This document shows, piece by piece, positions 1 through 9,938 of a stretch of 64,000 nt of DNA. This DNA is from Galdieria partita (Eukaryota; Rhodophyta; Bangiophyceae; Galdieriales; Galdieriaceae), in NCBI GenBank assembly GCA_025991245.1, contig BQMJ01000038.1, positions 157,279 through 221,278 on the forward strand. Reading direction: 5' to 3'. The stretch's first letter is position 1. Each line of letters begins with the position of its first letter. The notes under the pieces were generated by a model. The model had not been told where the DNA came from. It saw only the letters and a program-made list of their open reading frames with translations, and did no database searches. The position numbers were made by a program, and so were the translations under genes.

Positions 1-32
1 CCAAAGTGGTTCTTTAATTTGTTCTTTGTTAG

Positions 33-2551
33 ATTGGTCGGTAAAAGAGCGTTTCGGATTTTCAGGAGTGGCAGATGTTGGAACTATGTTGGATGTCGAT
101 TGGGCTGACTTGATCCACTACTTTGGCAATGATAGTCACACGCACTCCATTTTGATATATGCTGAAAGTATTGGAAATGTTCGGCGTTTTCTATCTGCAG
201 CTCGAGAAGTAGCAGTAAGCAAACCCATTATGCTGATAAAGCCGTACAAATTGCATATTTCTTCCAAAATAGTCAGCACTCGTCCGACATCAGGAAAGGG
301 AGCCATTCCTAAGGAATTAAAAGGTCCTCTTGATTTATTAACGTTTGACGAAAATGCCGTCTTAGATGAAGTTTTCCGAAGGTCCGGAGTACTTCGAGTG
401 GCGAGTGTCAATGATCTATTTTTAACAGCCCGAGTTTTGGCACATCAACCTCGTCCACTAGGTTCCAGATTGACAATTATTAGCAATGCTGGTGGACCAG
501 GTTACTTGGCAGCAGATCAACTTATTGCAGGAGGAGGACAACTATCCTCATTGTCAACACAAGTTTCTTCGAAGATACAGAAAGTATTGCCGAGTCACTT
601 GCCTACAACCAATCCAGTAAGTTTATTTTTCAAATACCAGTAATCATTTGATAAGGGTTCAGATTGATCTATCAGGCAACGCTTCAGCAAATGATTACAG
701 GGAAGTGTTAGAAGCCTGTCTTGAAAATGCGGAAACCGATGGAGCGTTGGTGATTTTGACACCTCATACGATGACTCAAGGCACGGAGACTGCGCATGTA
801 TTGGCCAGTATAAGTAAACAATGGAGAGAAAGACATAAACCGTTATTGACAAGCTTTATGGGAGGAAAGGAATTGATGGAAGCGCAAGAGATATTGCGCA
901 ATGCACAAATTCCCAATTTTGCATTTTCAGATGTAAGTCCACATTTGTATTCGTTGATCAAGTTCTTACCTGGAAAACATTTCATAGACTGCCGCTTCTA
1001 TTTGGAATTATTTGTGGCGATATAATGAATACTTACAGAGTCTTTATGAAGTTCCCGACTCGGGTTTATCCGAAGTTGCTTATTGGAAGGAGTCACAAAG
1101 GACAGCCGAAGCCATGTTGCGTTCCATACAGAAAGAAGGCAGGTCACTTATGACGGAAGTAGAGAGCAAGAAATTGGTTGGTTGGAAATTTGTATTTCTT
1201 TGAAGTCTTGTTGAATGTATTTTATATATATTAGTTGCAAATTTATCAAATTCCCGTGGTGGATACTCGAGTAGCAAAGGAGGAAGAAGACGCCGTAGAA
1301 ATCGCCAAGGAATTGGGATTTCCTGTTGTGTTGAAACTTCATTCGGAGACCATCATTCACAAGTCAGAAGTTGGAGGAGTGAAATTGAATCTGACATCAT
1401 CAGAAGCAGTCAAACATGCGTTCCGTTCCATTCGTGAGAGTTGTGGTCGTCTTCGTGGAAGACAACATTTTCAAGGCGTTGTTATTTATCGAATGATTGA
1501 TAAACCTAGAGATACTCATGAAGTCATGTTGGGTTCCATGATTGATTCGCAGGCTGGACCTGTGATTCAGTTTGGTACGGGTGGTAGTCTTGTTCATGTT
1601 TACGAAGACTTTGCAATAGCGTTACCACCTTTAAATAGTCATTTAGCACGTCAGATGATGTCAAGAACCAAAATTTATGGAGCATTGGTTGCTGCTCGTA
1701 AGACTCTAGGGATGGATACTAGGAAAATCGAAGAAATTGTCGAACGTTTCTCAAGAATGGTTACTGAACAAGCATCTTTTGTCAAAGCATGTGAAATCAA
1801 TCCGATTATAGTCGGTCCAAAAACTGTCGTAGTAGCCGATGCTCGTGTGTGGCTTCATGAAGTGAGCAAACATTCTCTTCAGTTAACTTCCACTCCTGCA
1901 ATTCGTCCCTACCCTAGTGAATATGTATTCTCTTGGCCAGGAGATTCTATGGGAACTCCACCCTTCTTAATACGTCCTATTCGTCCTGAAGATGTGCATC
2001 GCTTTAAGCGTTTTATGCAAATGATTCTGAGGCTGAAAGGAAGTGGAAATAATATGTCTGATTCACAGATATTGATGACAGCGACATTACCTGAATATGT
2101 TCCCATAGAAGTGTTTGAAAAGCTATCCCATGATAATCGATGGAAGGATATTACACTACAACGTTTAATCGAACGAGTGGTTTCCATTTGTCATGCAGAT
2201 TATTCGACCAGTTTAACTTTAGTAGCTGAAACGATGGATGCAGAAAGTGGCGAAATGGAATTCCATGGTTTTGCATCTCTTTGTTTAGGCAAAGGTACTA
2301 AAGAGGAAGGCATCATTTCATTGGTTATGCGAGAGAATACTATTCTTGCCAATGAATTACTTAAAAGACTGGTGGTTATTGCGAAACAGGAAAAGTTGAG
2401 TAAGATAACTTTTCTGTTCCATCAAAAGGAAGTTGCCTTTGAAAAGCTTTGTGAAAAGATTGGTTTTCATATTGAAAAACAAGGTTCTCAGTTGCATAGA
2501 GCTACAAAAGTATGCACGACTGAAACCAACAAGGAGAATCTTTCCGCTTGA
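33..2551 (+). CDS. Acyl-CoA synthetase (NDP-forming) / GNAT acetyltransferase, Pat-like, 5' truncated
   Basis: The protein resembles bacterial Pat/YfiQ-type proteins: a CoA-binding/ligase part, an ATP-grasp part and a C-terminal GNAT acetyltransferase. Exons by eye are 33-616, 663-932, 988 to about 1191 (or 1176) and 1235-2551, all joining in phase 0. The first exon carries the ligase signature DWSVKERFGFSG and NAGGPG; the second has NPIDLSGNA. The ATP-grasp region starts near YQIPVVDT and contains GFPVVLKLHSE. The last part, FLIRPIRPEDVHRFKRF to the end, is the GNAT domain, with a weak acetyl-CoA loop. The N-terminal CoA-binding part lies left of the window. The donor of the third intron is uncertain (GTATTT at 1192 or GTTGGT at 1177, both in frame). 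Such fusions are mainly bacterial, so an origin by transfer followed by intron gain is plausible but inferred. It could acetylate proteins rather than make acyl-CoA. Confidence 0.85.
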
Positions 2552-2600
2552 ATGTCCGACAGACTGGGTTATCCCACTGAATTCATTGGAGTGTCAGAAA

Positions 2601-3509
2601 ATGCCATCCGGCGAAAGACCTGTTTTGTCTGCATATGAATATGCTGCTGCTGGTGCTATTGCAGGTGCTGTTGAAGTAACAATTCAACAGCCAGAAATAG
2701 CTTGGAAAAATGCAATCCAAGACAAGAGACCTATCATATTCCATCCCAAGTTCTTTTATAGAGGTCTCACCATCAATATTGCGTCCATGGCACCTTATAC
2801 GGCTGTACAGTTTGCCTTGAATGGTATGATGAGCAAATGGTTGAGTAAAGGTAAGCCTGTTTCGTTGCTTTTCGTTGAGTTAGGAATCAATTTTCTGCGT
2901 GTAGGGGGTGAGCGACCTTTGGGTGACTGGGAAAAGTTGGGAATTGCTGCAACTGCTGGTGGCTTGAGTGCTTTGATTTCAGGTCCGGCAGAATTGATTC
3001 TTATACGTCAACAGCGTTTGGGAAGCGAGTTGGTTCCAACAACCAAAGATATCCTTAAACGAAAGGAAATTCTTCGAGGATTTTCGTTGGCTTTTCTGAG
3101 AGATAGCATTTATGTATGTGGCTATTTAGGTTTGACACCACTATGGAAAGAGCAGTTGATGAAAGGTTTTCCTGACAAGTTTGGGGATAAACCCTTGGCT
3201 GCTTCGATGGTTGCGAGTGTTGCAGCTGGTTTAGTAGCAGCAGTTGGTACACAACCTTTTGATACTATTAAGACAAGATACCAAGCAATGATGCCACCCT
3301 TGGATAATCGAAAACATTTTTCGTATTCTTGGTTGTCCGTATGCAAACAGATGAAGGAACAGGCTGGCAGTTGGCGGGTTCTTTATGATGGAATGATTCC
3401 ACGAGGCATGCGAATTGTTTTTGGAGTATTTATATTAAGTCAATGTCGAGATGTGATGGAGTCGTGGTTTGAGAAGAGAAAAATGAATAAAATGGCTACA
3501 GTTTCATAA
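2601..3509 (+). CDS. Mitochondrial carrier family protein
   Basis: A solute carrier of the mitochondrial inner-membrane (SLC25) family, substrate not recognisable. Three repeats are visible with carrier signatures: a degenerate QQPEIAWKN near the N-terminus, GPAELILIRQQ in the middle and a canonical QPFDTIKTRYQ in the third. Exons are 2601-2850 and 2905-3509. The 54-nt intron (GTAAGC to GTAG) is a multiple of three with no in-frame stop, so retention would insert 18 residues without breaking the protein. The spliced product is about 284 aa, close to the usual 280-320. The start at 2601 is only 49 bp after the upstream stop, and an out-of-frame ATG at 2552 opens a 28-codon frame overlapping this start. 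The stop lies 24 bp from the stop of the convergent helicase gene. Confidence 0.85.
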   Translation: MPSGERPVLSAYEYAAAGAIAGAVEVTIQQPEIAWKNAIQDKRPIIFHPKFFYRGLTINIASMAPYTAVQFALNGMMSKWLSKGKPVSLLFVELGINFLRVGGERPLGDWEKLGIAATAGGLSALISGPAELILIRQQRLGSELVPTTKDILKRKEILRGFSLAFLRDSIYVCGYLGLTPLWKEQLMKGFPDKFGDKPLAASMVASVAAGLVAAVGTQPFDTIKTRYQAMMPPLDNRKHFSYSWLSVCKQMKEQAGSWRVLYDGMIPRGMRIVFGVFILSQCRDVMESWFEKRKMNKMATVS

Positions 3510-3533
3510 ACATAACATTCAGAGTCGTGAAAG

Positions 3534-6500
3534 TTAAATCTTCCACTGAGAGAACAACTGCTCCAAAGGTTCCTTTTGGTTCTTTCTTTGTTCTTTTAGC
3601 CATTCTTGGAGTACTATGATGACATCTTTGCGTTTCCAAACACATGTGGATTGCAAGTCATGTGAGTTTGTACATAACGGTATCATCGCCTGAGACTGTT
3701 GAGATGGAGAAGATGGTGCATAAGAACGCGATGAAGATATTTGATCCAGTATGAGCTTCCATTCCGGATGTTTGTGGAACACGGCGTAATTACCGAACAA
3801 ATAAAGTGCACATCGAGCACGACTGGTCAAAACATTGATTCTCCGCTCGTCTCTCAAGTGACTCGTTAAAGAGGAACGTTTCAACACCAATGAAATGAGA
3901 ACGATATCCTTTTCCTTGCCTTGAAATTCGTCGGTCGTGAAGATGGGTAACGAGTGATCTTGCAAGGTTGATGGCTGTTCCATCGAACCCATATTTTGAA
4001 AGTAATTCTGCAAGATATGTTTCAGCAGCTTTTTTTGTTTCCTATAAGGGGTCAAGACAGCAATACGATTCCAAGAGACGTTCCAATACTGCAAATAATG
4101 CAAAAACTGGGCAATGGCTTGTGCTTCCGTCGGATTTTCATAAGGAGAATCAGAGAAGGATGATTCCTCGGTGGATGAATTAGGAACATTAAGAAATAAA
4201 ACTCGGCTACAAATGCCCTGAGGCATCCAGAAATCATGATCTGGGTAAATATCATTCAATGCATTCTGGTTGGATGTTGCCAAATGCATAAGATGATGAC
4301 TGGAATGGGTTTGATAACGAAAGCGATACAAATCAGCAATGCAAGGAGCCGCACGTCCTTGTTCTTCCAACTGAATAAAAGGAAACTTCAAACGAATCAG
4401 TCTTGAAAATAAAGAAACCTGTTGTGGAGATAAATGATCCAAAGTATCATTGTTTGCAGAACGATACTGAACAATAGGTGCTAATTGCAAGTCATCACCA
4501 ATAAGAATCGTTCGTAATGGTTGATACCTGACAAATAAAATGAACTGATTCCATTCCGTAACTAGAGCAGCCTCTTCTACTACAGCAGCCACTATTTGGA
4601 TGTGTCCATCAGAAGGCCAGTGTTCTCCATACTTCTTCAAAGACGCAAAGGTACTAATTACCAACTCACAATGAGAAAGCAATTCTTTAAAATAGACAGA
4701 AAAATTTTGACGAAAACTTCGCAATAGAGAATCGCACTTTTTAAGCAGTATACAATCTCGCAATAAAGCCATTCGCTTCCAATTACGACTCTTTTCCATT
4801 TCTTTTTTGGTCGGGTACTTCTGAATGGCTGTTTCTAACCATGGCGCACCTATTTCATCCAAGTATTTGTTCAATAGATGGGGATGCGTTTCATACTCCT
4901 CAATGGCCTCACAAAGACTATTCAACCATTTGTCCTCTTCAGAATGCTGAGATTGTCGATATTCCTGGGAAAACTCTGATAAATGCTTCCAAAGTTTGGC
5001 TCGGAATTCCTTCAACACATAGTGATGACCTTCCAATGTAAATTGTCTAGTAATCTTGTCATTAGATTGTCTTCCAAACCTTAAAATTGGCTGAAGGAGA
5101 GGATGTAACATAGTTACAGAACGACAAATTGACAAGTCCATTCCTGAATAGCGATGTTCCTTAGGATAGCAATGCTGAAGAACTTTGTTTGCTAAATGAT
5201 CAGCAGCTTCGTTAGACTGAGCTACGATCATCAGAACAGAAGACGAAGCACTTTGACGTTCCTGCTTCCTGTTAACAAATCCATTTTGCAAGAAGAATTG
5301 GATAATGCAACTAGCAACTTCGGTCTTACCTGTTCCGGGAGGTCCTCGAATGAGAACCATTCGTTGTAACCAACTTGCACACAGTGCTGTTCTCTGGGCG
5401 TTGTACAGATAAACAGAAGATGACGTATCATAACGTGTATTATTCCTGTCTGAAGCAACAAAAGAACAAGAAATGTTCATAAAAGTCTCGCCCAATTTGC
5501 GAAGGAACACAAAAGAAGGAAAATTTTCATTTGCCTCAACTTGAAAGTTTGGGACAATATTGCCAAGACTCGAGAGAAGCCCTTGCACGTCAGTTATAAA
5601 CGGATAGAGACATATTTCCTGATGAGTTTCATCATTTACAGCCATCTCCAAGGTCTTCCTGTCCAACAATGAAAAGGACTCCTGCGTCAGAACACGCGAG
5701 AAAAACTCGGGGATTACTTCTTCATGTTGGTCTTTCTCCAAATTCGCAATGGATAAAGTGTGCCAATCATAAAGCTCTTGTAAAACTTCTTGGTGAATGT
5801 CATTCGGAGCTTCCAAGCAAATTAAATACATTTTCGTTCCAGCCTCCGACCAATCTATCCGATCATTGGATACAAATGAAATAGAAAATATCTGCATAGA
5901 ACTTTGGCTTGCTTGCTTATCATTCTCCCATTTTACAGAATAACAAAGACCAGCCCATTGAATATCATTCCAATGCAAAGAATCGCAATCTTCCAAACAG
6001 TTGTCAATTCTGTCACAGAAGAACAAAGCACCCAGTTTTCCGAAAGACGAGATTCTAGCCGGTTCATCACCACTTCCGAGGGAACGTACCTGGGCAGTAT
6101 ATGAAAATAAACAATGCCCTTTCTCTACTTGACAGCTTGAAAGTTTGCTTTGTTCCACATAGGTGACAGAAAAAATAAAACTTCGTTCTGTCTCTATTCC
6201 TTCCTTGTGTGTTTCCAATGCTGAGTACAATTTATATGTCAATTCTGCTTTGCAAATAGTGAACAAAGAACAGAGATAACTTATTGCAGAAGGATAACAC
6301 CAGGAAGGAGGAATGATGCACGAATCATTAATCACTAAAGCACGCAAATATGAAATATCTGGAAAACAACAATCTATACCAGTTAACTTTTTCCAAAAAT
6401 CCAAATGCATCAATATCAATTGACGCAACTTGACTTCTGATGGACAAGGAGGACCTTTTCTGCGCTTTCTCATAAGCTCCAAAATACGAAGCAAAACAAT

Positions 6501-7487
6501 GAAACACAATTGCCAGCATCTTCCAAGGAACACGCTTTTCTTTCCAAAACTCTGAAACGACAAAAAATGTTTCAACTTTTGCAAAAAATGCCTCCAAGGA
6601 TCCATTGAGTCACTATATTCTGTATCCGAGAAACAAATGACAAAGATTGCCAAATGCATTCCCATCGCAGAGTTTTGGAACGAATAATAAAGCCAAAACA
6701 GGCAATTACTCAATTTCTCCAAATCCTCTTCTTTTTCTAAAAGGTTTTCTACAGAGGCTGCAGTTACTGAGTGAATCAATTCATAGAAGTAAGATAATGT
6801 CAGCTTGATAAAGGAATAATGATGATCCTTTGCAGCATTTGCAATGGGAACTTTATACGTCTCGAGGAATTGATTCCATTCTTTTTGGTTCGTCTTTCTC
6901 GATAGGAAGATCCGTAAGTCACTTAGTGGTAACTTTTGTAAAATTGGAACAACCAAGCAATATACGAATTCGGAATTTTGATAGCAAACCATACTGCGCA
7001 ACAAATTGATAAATAAGTTCAATTTCCAAGGAACCGGTTTTCCTATAACTTGTAGATGAAATGCAACTCTTTCAACGAGTTCTTTCACAATGTTGAAAGC
7101 ATTACTAGGAGCATCATTTTCGTTTATAATGTGAATTTGGAAAGAATCTTTGTTTGCCTCTATTTTACGAAGCAATACGAAGCAAGTTGGAAACAGATAC
7201 ACTTCTTCCATAGACAGTGAAGAAAAGTTGCCCAGTCGAGACATCAGTGGTACAAACCAGTTTTCCCAAGCAGCTGTTTGGTCCAACCAACTACCAACTG
7301 ATTGAATGTTCTTGTTCTCTTTGACAGAATAGTTTTCAAAAATATCTTCCAACTTCTTGTTTGTTTCTTTTTGTATTCGAGACACTATGTCACTCCAAAC
7401 ATCCTGCTGTCCTGTTTCAGTCAAAATTTGAGATTTGGTTTGAGCTAACTTGCCTCTTGACTGATAAGGTAATAAAGTGTACTGCAA
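3534..7487 (-). CDS. AQR: RNA helicase Aquarius (intron-binding spliceosomal SF1 helicase)
   Basis: Aquarius is the superfamily 1 helicase of the intron-binding complex of the spliceosome. The C-terminal half carries the helicase motifs in order: GPPGTGKT at about residue 714, VEEAA (motif II, replacing DEAA) near 970, GDDLQLAP, QGRAAPCIADLYRFRY (closely like Aquarius QGRA...LYNWRY), LTPYRKQ, DEFQGKEKD and HLRDERRINVLTSRAR. The N-terminal ~650 residues are helical and poorly conserved, as in the family. Length is about 1,315 aa against about 1,485 in animals. Coding sequence is secure from about 7481, where an AG acceptor lies. There is no ATG in frame there, and an in-frame stop lies at 7536-7538, so the initiator must sit in a short upstream exon. 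A candidate on the minus strand starts at 7579 and reads MKRLYTFAQKYW, like the family's early KYW motif, but I could not join it in frame. Confidence 0.87.
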   Translation of the reverse strand: MQYTLLPYQSRGKLAQTKSQILTETGQQDVWSDIVSRIQKETNKKLEDIFENYSVKENKNIQSVGSWLDQTAAWENWFVPLMSRLGNFSSLSMEEVYLFPTCFVLLRKIEANKDSFQIHIINENDAPSNAFNIVKELVERVAFHLQVIGKPVPWKLNLFINLLRSMVCYQNSEFVYCLVVPILQKLPLSDLRIFLSRKTNQKEWNQFLETYKVPIANAAKDHHYSFIKLTLSYFYELIHSVTAASVENLLEKEEDLEKLSNCLFWLYYSFQNSAMGMHLAIFVICFSDTEYSDSMDPWRHFLQKLKHFLSFQSFGKKSVFLGRCWQLCFIVLLRILELMRKRRKGPPCPSEVKLRQLILMHLDFWKKLTGIDCCFPDISYLRALVINDSCIIPPSWCYPSAISYLCSLFTICKAELTYKLYSALETHKEGIETERSFIFSVTYVEQSKLSSCQVEKGHCLFSYTAQVRSLGSGDEPARISSFGKLGALFFCDRIDNCLEDCDSLHWNDIQWAGLCYSVKWENDKQASQSSMQIFSISFVSNDRIDWSEAGTKMYLICLEAPNDIHQEVLQELYDWHTLSIANLEKDQHEEVIPEFFSRVLTQESFSLLDRKTLEMAVNDETHQEICLYPFITDVQGLLSSLGNIVPNFQVEANENFPSFVFLRKLGETFMNISCSFVASDRNNTRYDTSSSVYLYNAQRTALCASWLQRMVLIRGPPGTGKTEVASCIIQFFLQNGFVNRKQERQSASSSVLMIVAQSNEAADHLANKVLQHCYPKEHRYSGMDLSICRSVTMLHPLLQPILRFGRQSNDKITRQFTLEGHHYVLKEFRAKLWKHLSEFSQEYRQSQHSEEDKWLNSLCEAIEEYETHPHLLNKYLDEIGAPWLETAIQKYPTKKEMEKSRNWKRMALLRDCILLKKCDSLLRSFRQNFSVYFKELLSHCELVISTFASLKKYGEHWPSDGHIQIVAAVVEEAALVTEWNQFILFVRYQPLRTILIGDDLQLAPIVQYRSANNDTLDHLSPQQVSLFSRLIRLKFPFIQLEEQGRAAPCIADLYRFRYQTHSSHHLMHLATSNQNALNDIYPDHDFWMPQGICSRVLFLNVPNSSTEESSFSDSPYENPTEAQAIAQFLHYLQYWNVSWNRIAVLTPYRKQKKLLKHILQNYFQNMGSMEQPSTLQDHSLPIFTTDEFQGKEKDIVLISLVLKRSSLTSHLRDERRINVLTSRARCALYLFGNYAVFHKHPEWKLILDQISSSRSYAPSSPSQQSQAMIPLCTNSHDLQSTCVWKRKDVIIVLQEWLKEQRKNQKEPLEQLFSQWKI

Positions 7488-7850
7488 ACAAGAAAAGTAA
7501 GCTCTTCGTCTTGAAGATAGAATTGAGCAGCCTCTCTAGTACGCCAATATTTTTGAGCAAATGTATAAAGTCTCTTCATTTGGCGCCATTGTTTGTAAGC
7601 ATTTTTTCTTTGAAAGCAAACCACATTTTAAGAGACAAATGACTCTTCAACTCCTTCTATCTCAAATGAAACGTGCTTGAACCGTTGAAAAACCAAGTCT
7701 TTATTTTATCTAATGACTTATATTCTATTCCAAAATCGATATTTCCTTGTCACACTATCCAGTGGAGAAATATTCTCGATATGTGCCAAGGAAATGATAA
7801 ACTTACTCGGTGTTTTGGTAATTCTTACAAGCACAAAAAACTTCAAACGT

Positions 7851-8199
7851 CTAGACTGCATTCCTATCTACAGTCAAACCTGCCATGTTCGACAGAAACC
7901 AAGCATTGATAGTTTTCAGCTTTTCCAAATCTTGACTTGGGTGCAGCATAAACTGTAGACACTATACAAAACAAAGACTTGAGCTGAAAGACACCGACAG
8001 AGAAGGAAACGTACCTCTTGATCATCAGTCACTTTGAGCCTTACTTTGCCATCCTTGCCTCGGTATTTCACAGAATACCTCGTCTATTTCTCTTTCATAA
8101 AGGCATAACAGAACAATACTTGCGTACCTTGTTTGGTTTATTGAAAAACATATCTTGCACGCTGGACATAAAAACTGACCATTCTTCCAAGTAAACCAT
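7851..8199 (-). CDS. SRP9: Signal recognition particle 9 kDa protein (SRP9)
   Basis: SRP9 pairs with SRP14 on the Alu domain of the signal recognition particle RNA and slows translation in the cytosol. Three tiny exons on the minus strand, all phase 0, were assembled by eye: 8128-8199, 8015-8083 and 7851-7961, with introns of 44 and 53 nt. The 83-aa product has the SRP9 layout: an early Trp (EEWSVF), NKPNKTRYSVKYRGKDGK, then KVTDDQECLQF (family KVTDD..CL.Y) and a C-terminal helix DLEKLKTINAWF. Human SRP9 is 86 aa. No single exon is long enough to stand out as an open frame. The start codon lies 58 bp from the divergent transporter start. Confidence 0.85.
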
Positions 8200-8257
8200 T
8201 GGATTAGAAAAATAATTTTGGATCAAGTGGGATTGATTGATTGACTTGTTGTGTCCG
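8200..8257. promoter_or_regulatory. 58-bp divergent intergenic region
   Basis: Only 58 bp separate the start codons of SRP9 (minus) and the phosphate-transporter-like gene (plus). Both promoters and both 5' leaders must lie here or overlap the neighbouring coding sequence. No specific element could be identified beyond a short direct repeat of gattgattga type. Confidence 0.5.
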
Positions 8258-9781
8258 ATGACGAGTACCGAAGAAGGTTCTATACAAACTGTAGAGGAAG
8301 AACCTCCCAAGAATATATACGACAGGGTGAACCAAAAACTTGCTTCAGCAAGGTATAGTGAAGATCATCAAGCTGAACGATATAGAGAAGAAGAAGTTCG
8401 TCTATATGGTGGGTTTCGCTCACCTACCATCAGCACTATAGTATCGGGTATAGGCTTCTTTTCCGAAGCCTATGACTTGTATGTTGTTAATGTATTGAGT
8501 GAATTGTGGAAGAAAGAATATTCTACATATTTCTCCCAGAACAGCGGAATGATTTCCCGAATAGGCAATTCTGCCATCGTTGGTGCTATTGTTGGTCAGC
8601 TTTTCTTTGGCCTTATTGGTGACAGAGTTGGTCGGAAAGCTGGACTTTTGGTGACTTCCTTCATTTTGTTTTTGGGTCCTGTCCTTAGCTCTGTTTCTTT
8701 TGGTGCAAATGGAAGTGTAAATGGCTTATTCTGGATGCTTGTTGTGGTTCGTGGTTTTCTTGGAGTTGGCATAGGCGGTGAGTATCCTTGTGCTTCGGTT
8801 TCTGCTGCAGAAGCAGGGGATGATGCGAAAGTAAAACGAGGGAAAACTGTGTTATTTGTTTTCTCGATGCAGGGCGTCGGTCAAGTTGTTGGCATCGTTG
8901 TTGCTATCATAGCTTTGCTTTTTACCAAAAGTAATTTTCATGTCGATAATACTTCAGGTTTCCATGCGGTGTGGAGGTTTGTTTTGGCTTTTGGTGCACT
9001 ACCGATCATTCCTGTATTTGTTCTGAGAACCAGAATGAGAGACTCATTGAGGTTTCGTATTGCAGGATATAAGCGTCGGAAAGTTCCTATGTTAGTTACT
9101 TTCCGTTATTATTGGCTTCGTCTAGTTGGAACTGCAGGGTGCTGGTTTTTGAACGATATAGTGCAGTATTCAAATGGTATATTTTCTTCGGAAATTATTA
9201 CTGGTGTTGTGGCTGGTAGTGATAAAACTGTTTTAGATATTGCCATGTTTACACTTTTAGTTGCAATTTTAACGTTACCAGGATATTATGTTGCTGCATT
9301 GACGGTTGACAAGATTGGACATAAAAGGTTGCAGATCATTGGATTTACTTGTGTTGGTCTATGTGGCATTCTAATCGGTGGACTTATTAATCAGTTAGAG
9401 AATCAACCTGGCGCATTTATTCTCATGTATGGAATTTTCCTTTTCTTTGTTCAGTTTGGTTCAAATACTACAACTTTTCTTCTTGCCGCTGAACTTTATT
9501 CGACACCAGTTCGAACGACATGTGCGGGTATTTCAGCTGCTGTTGGAAAAGCGGGAGCTGCTATTGGAACTCAATTCTTAGGTCCCATTGAACATGCATT
9601 TAGTGGCAATAATGGTGTTCGAGCAGTGTTTATTATTGCTGGTGGTATCAGTTTATTAGGTGCTTTACTTACGTGGTGGGTTATTCCGGAACCCAATAAG
9701 AGAACTTTGGAAGATGAGGACTTTAGTTTTGCTGAATACTGTATTCGACATGGAGTAGATGCAAAGTTATTTTCCTCGTAG
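8258..9781 (+). CDS. MFS transporter, PHO84-type phosphate:H+ symporter
   Basis: A 507-aa, intronless major facilitator with about 12 hydrophobic segments. The sequence has the phosphate:H+ symporter (PHO84) features: EAYDLYVVNV in helix 1, GDRVGRKAG in the loop between helices 2 and 3, and GVGIGGEYPCASVSAAE in helix 4 (family GIGGDYPLSA). A charged central loop is followed by ALTVDKIGHKR and a C-terminal ELYSTPVRTTCAG. The likely role is phosphate uptake across the plasma membrane. The start at 8258 is the first ATG after the divergent promoter. Other anions cannot be excluded, since close relatives carry other substrates. Confidence 0.85.
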   Translation: MTSTEEGSIQTVEEEPPKNIYDRVNQKLASARYSEDHQAERYREEEVRLYGGFRSPTISTIVSGIGFFSEAYDLYVVNVLSELWKKEYSTYFSQNSGMISRIGNSAIVGAIVGQLFFGLIGDRVGRKAGLLVTSFILFLGPVLSSVSFGANGSVNGLFWMLVVVRGFLGVGIGGEYPCASVSAAEAGDDAKVKRGKTVLFVFSMQGVGQVVGIVVAIIALLFTKSNFHVDNTSGFHAVWRFVLAFGALPIIPVFVLRTRMRDSLRFRIAGYKRRKVPMLVTFRYYWLRLVGTAGCWFLNDIVQYSNGIFSSEIITGVVAGSDKTVLDIAMFTLLVAILTLPGYYVAALTVDKIGHKRLQIIGFTCVGLCGILIGGLINQLENQPGAFILMYGIFLFFVQFGSNTTTFLLAAELYSTPVRTTCAGISAAVGKAGAAIGTQFLGPIEHAFSGNNGVRAVFIIAGGISLLGALLTWWVIPEPNKRTLEDEDFSFAEYCIRHGVDAKLFSS

Positions 9782-9938
9782 TATTATTACTTATTCTCCA
9801 ATTGTTCAATGATGGTGAGTCATCAGAAAAGTGTCAGATGGCATATGATTATATCGAAATATTGTGTTGCATCTGTGATACTTTTATAAAAGTTTTTGAT
9901 CATCTCGTTTATAATGTACAACAGTTTCAAGAAGACTC

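Noticed and set aside
136-1360. Several minus-strand open frames inside the acyl-CoA synthetase gene
   Set aside because: They are antisense shadows of a well-supported coding sequence.
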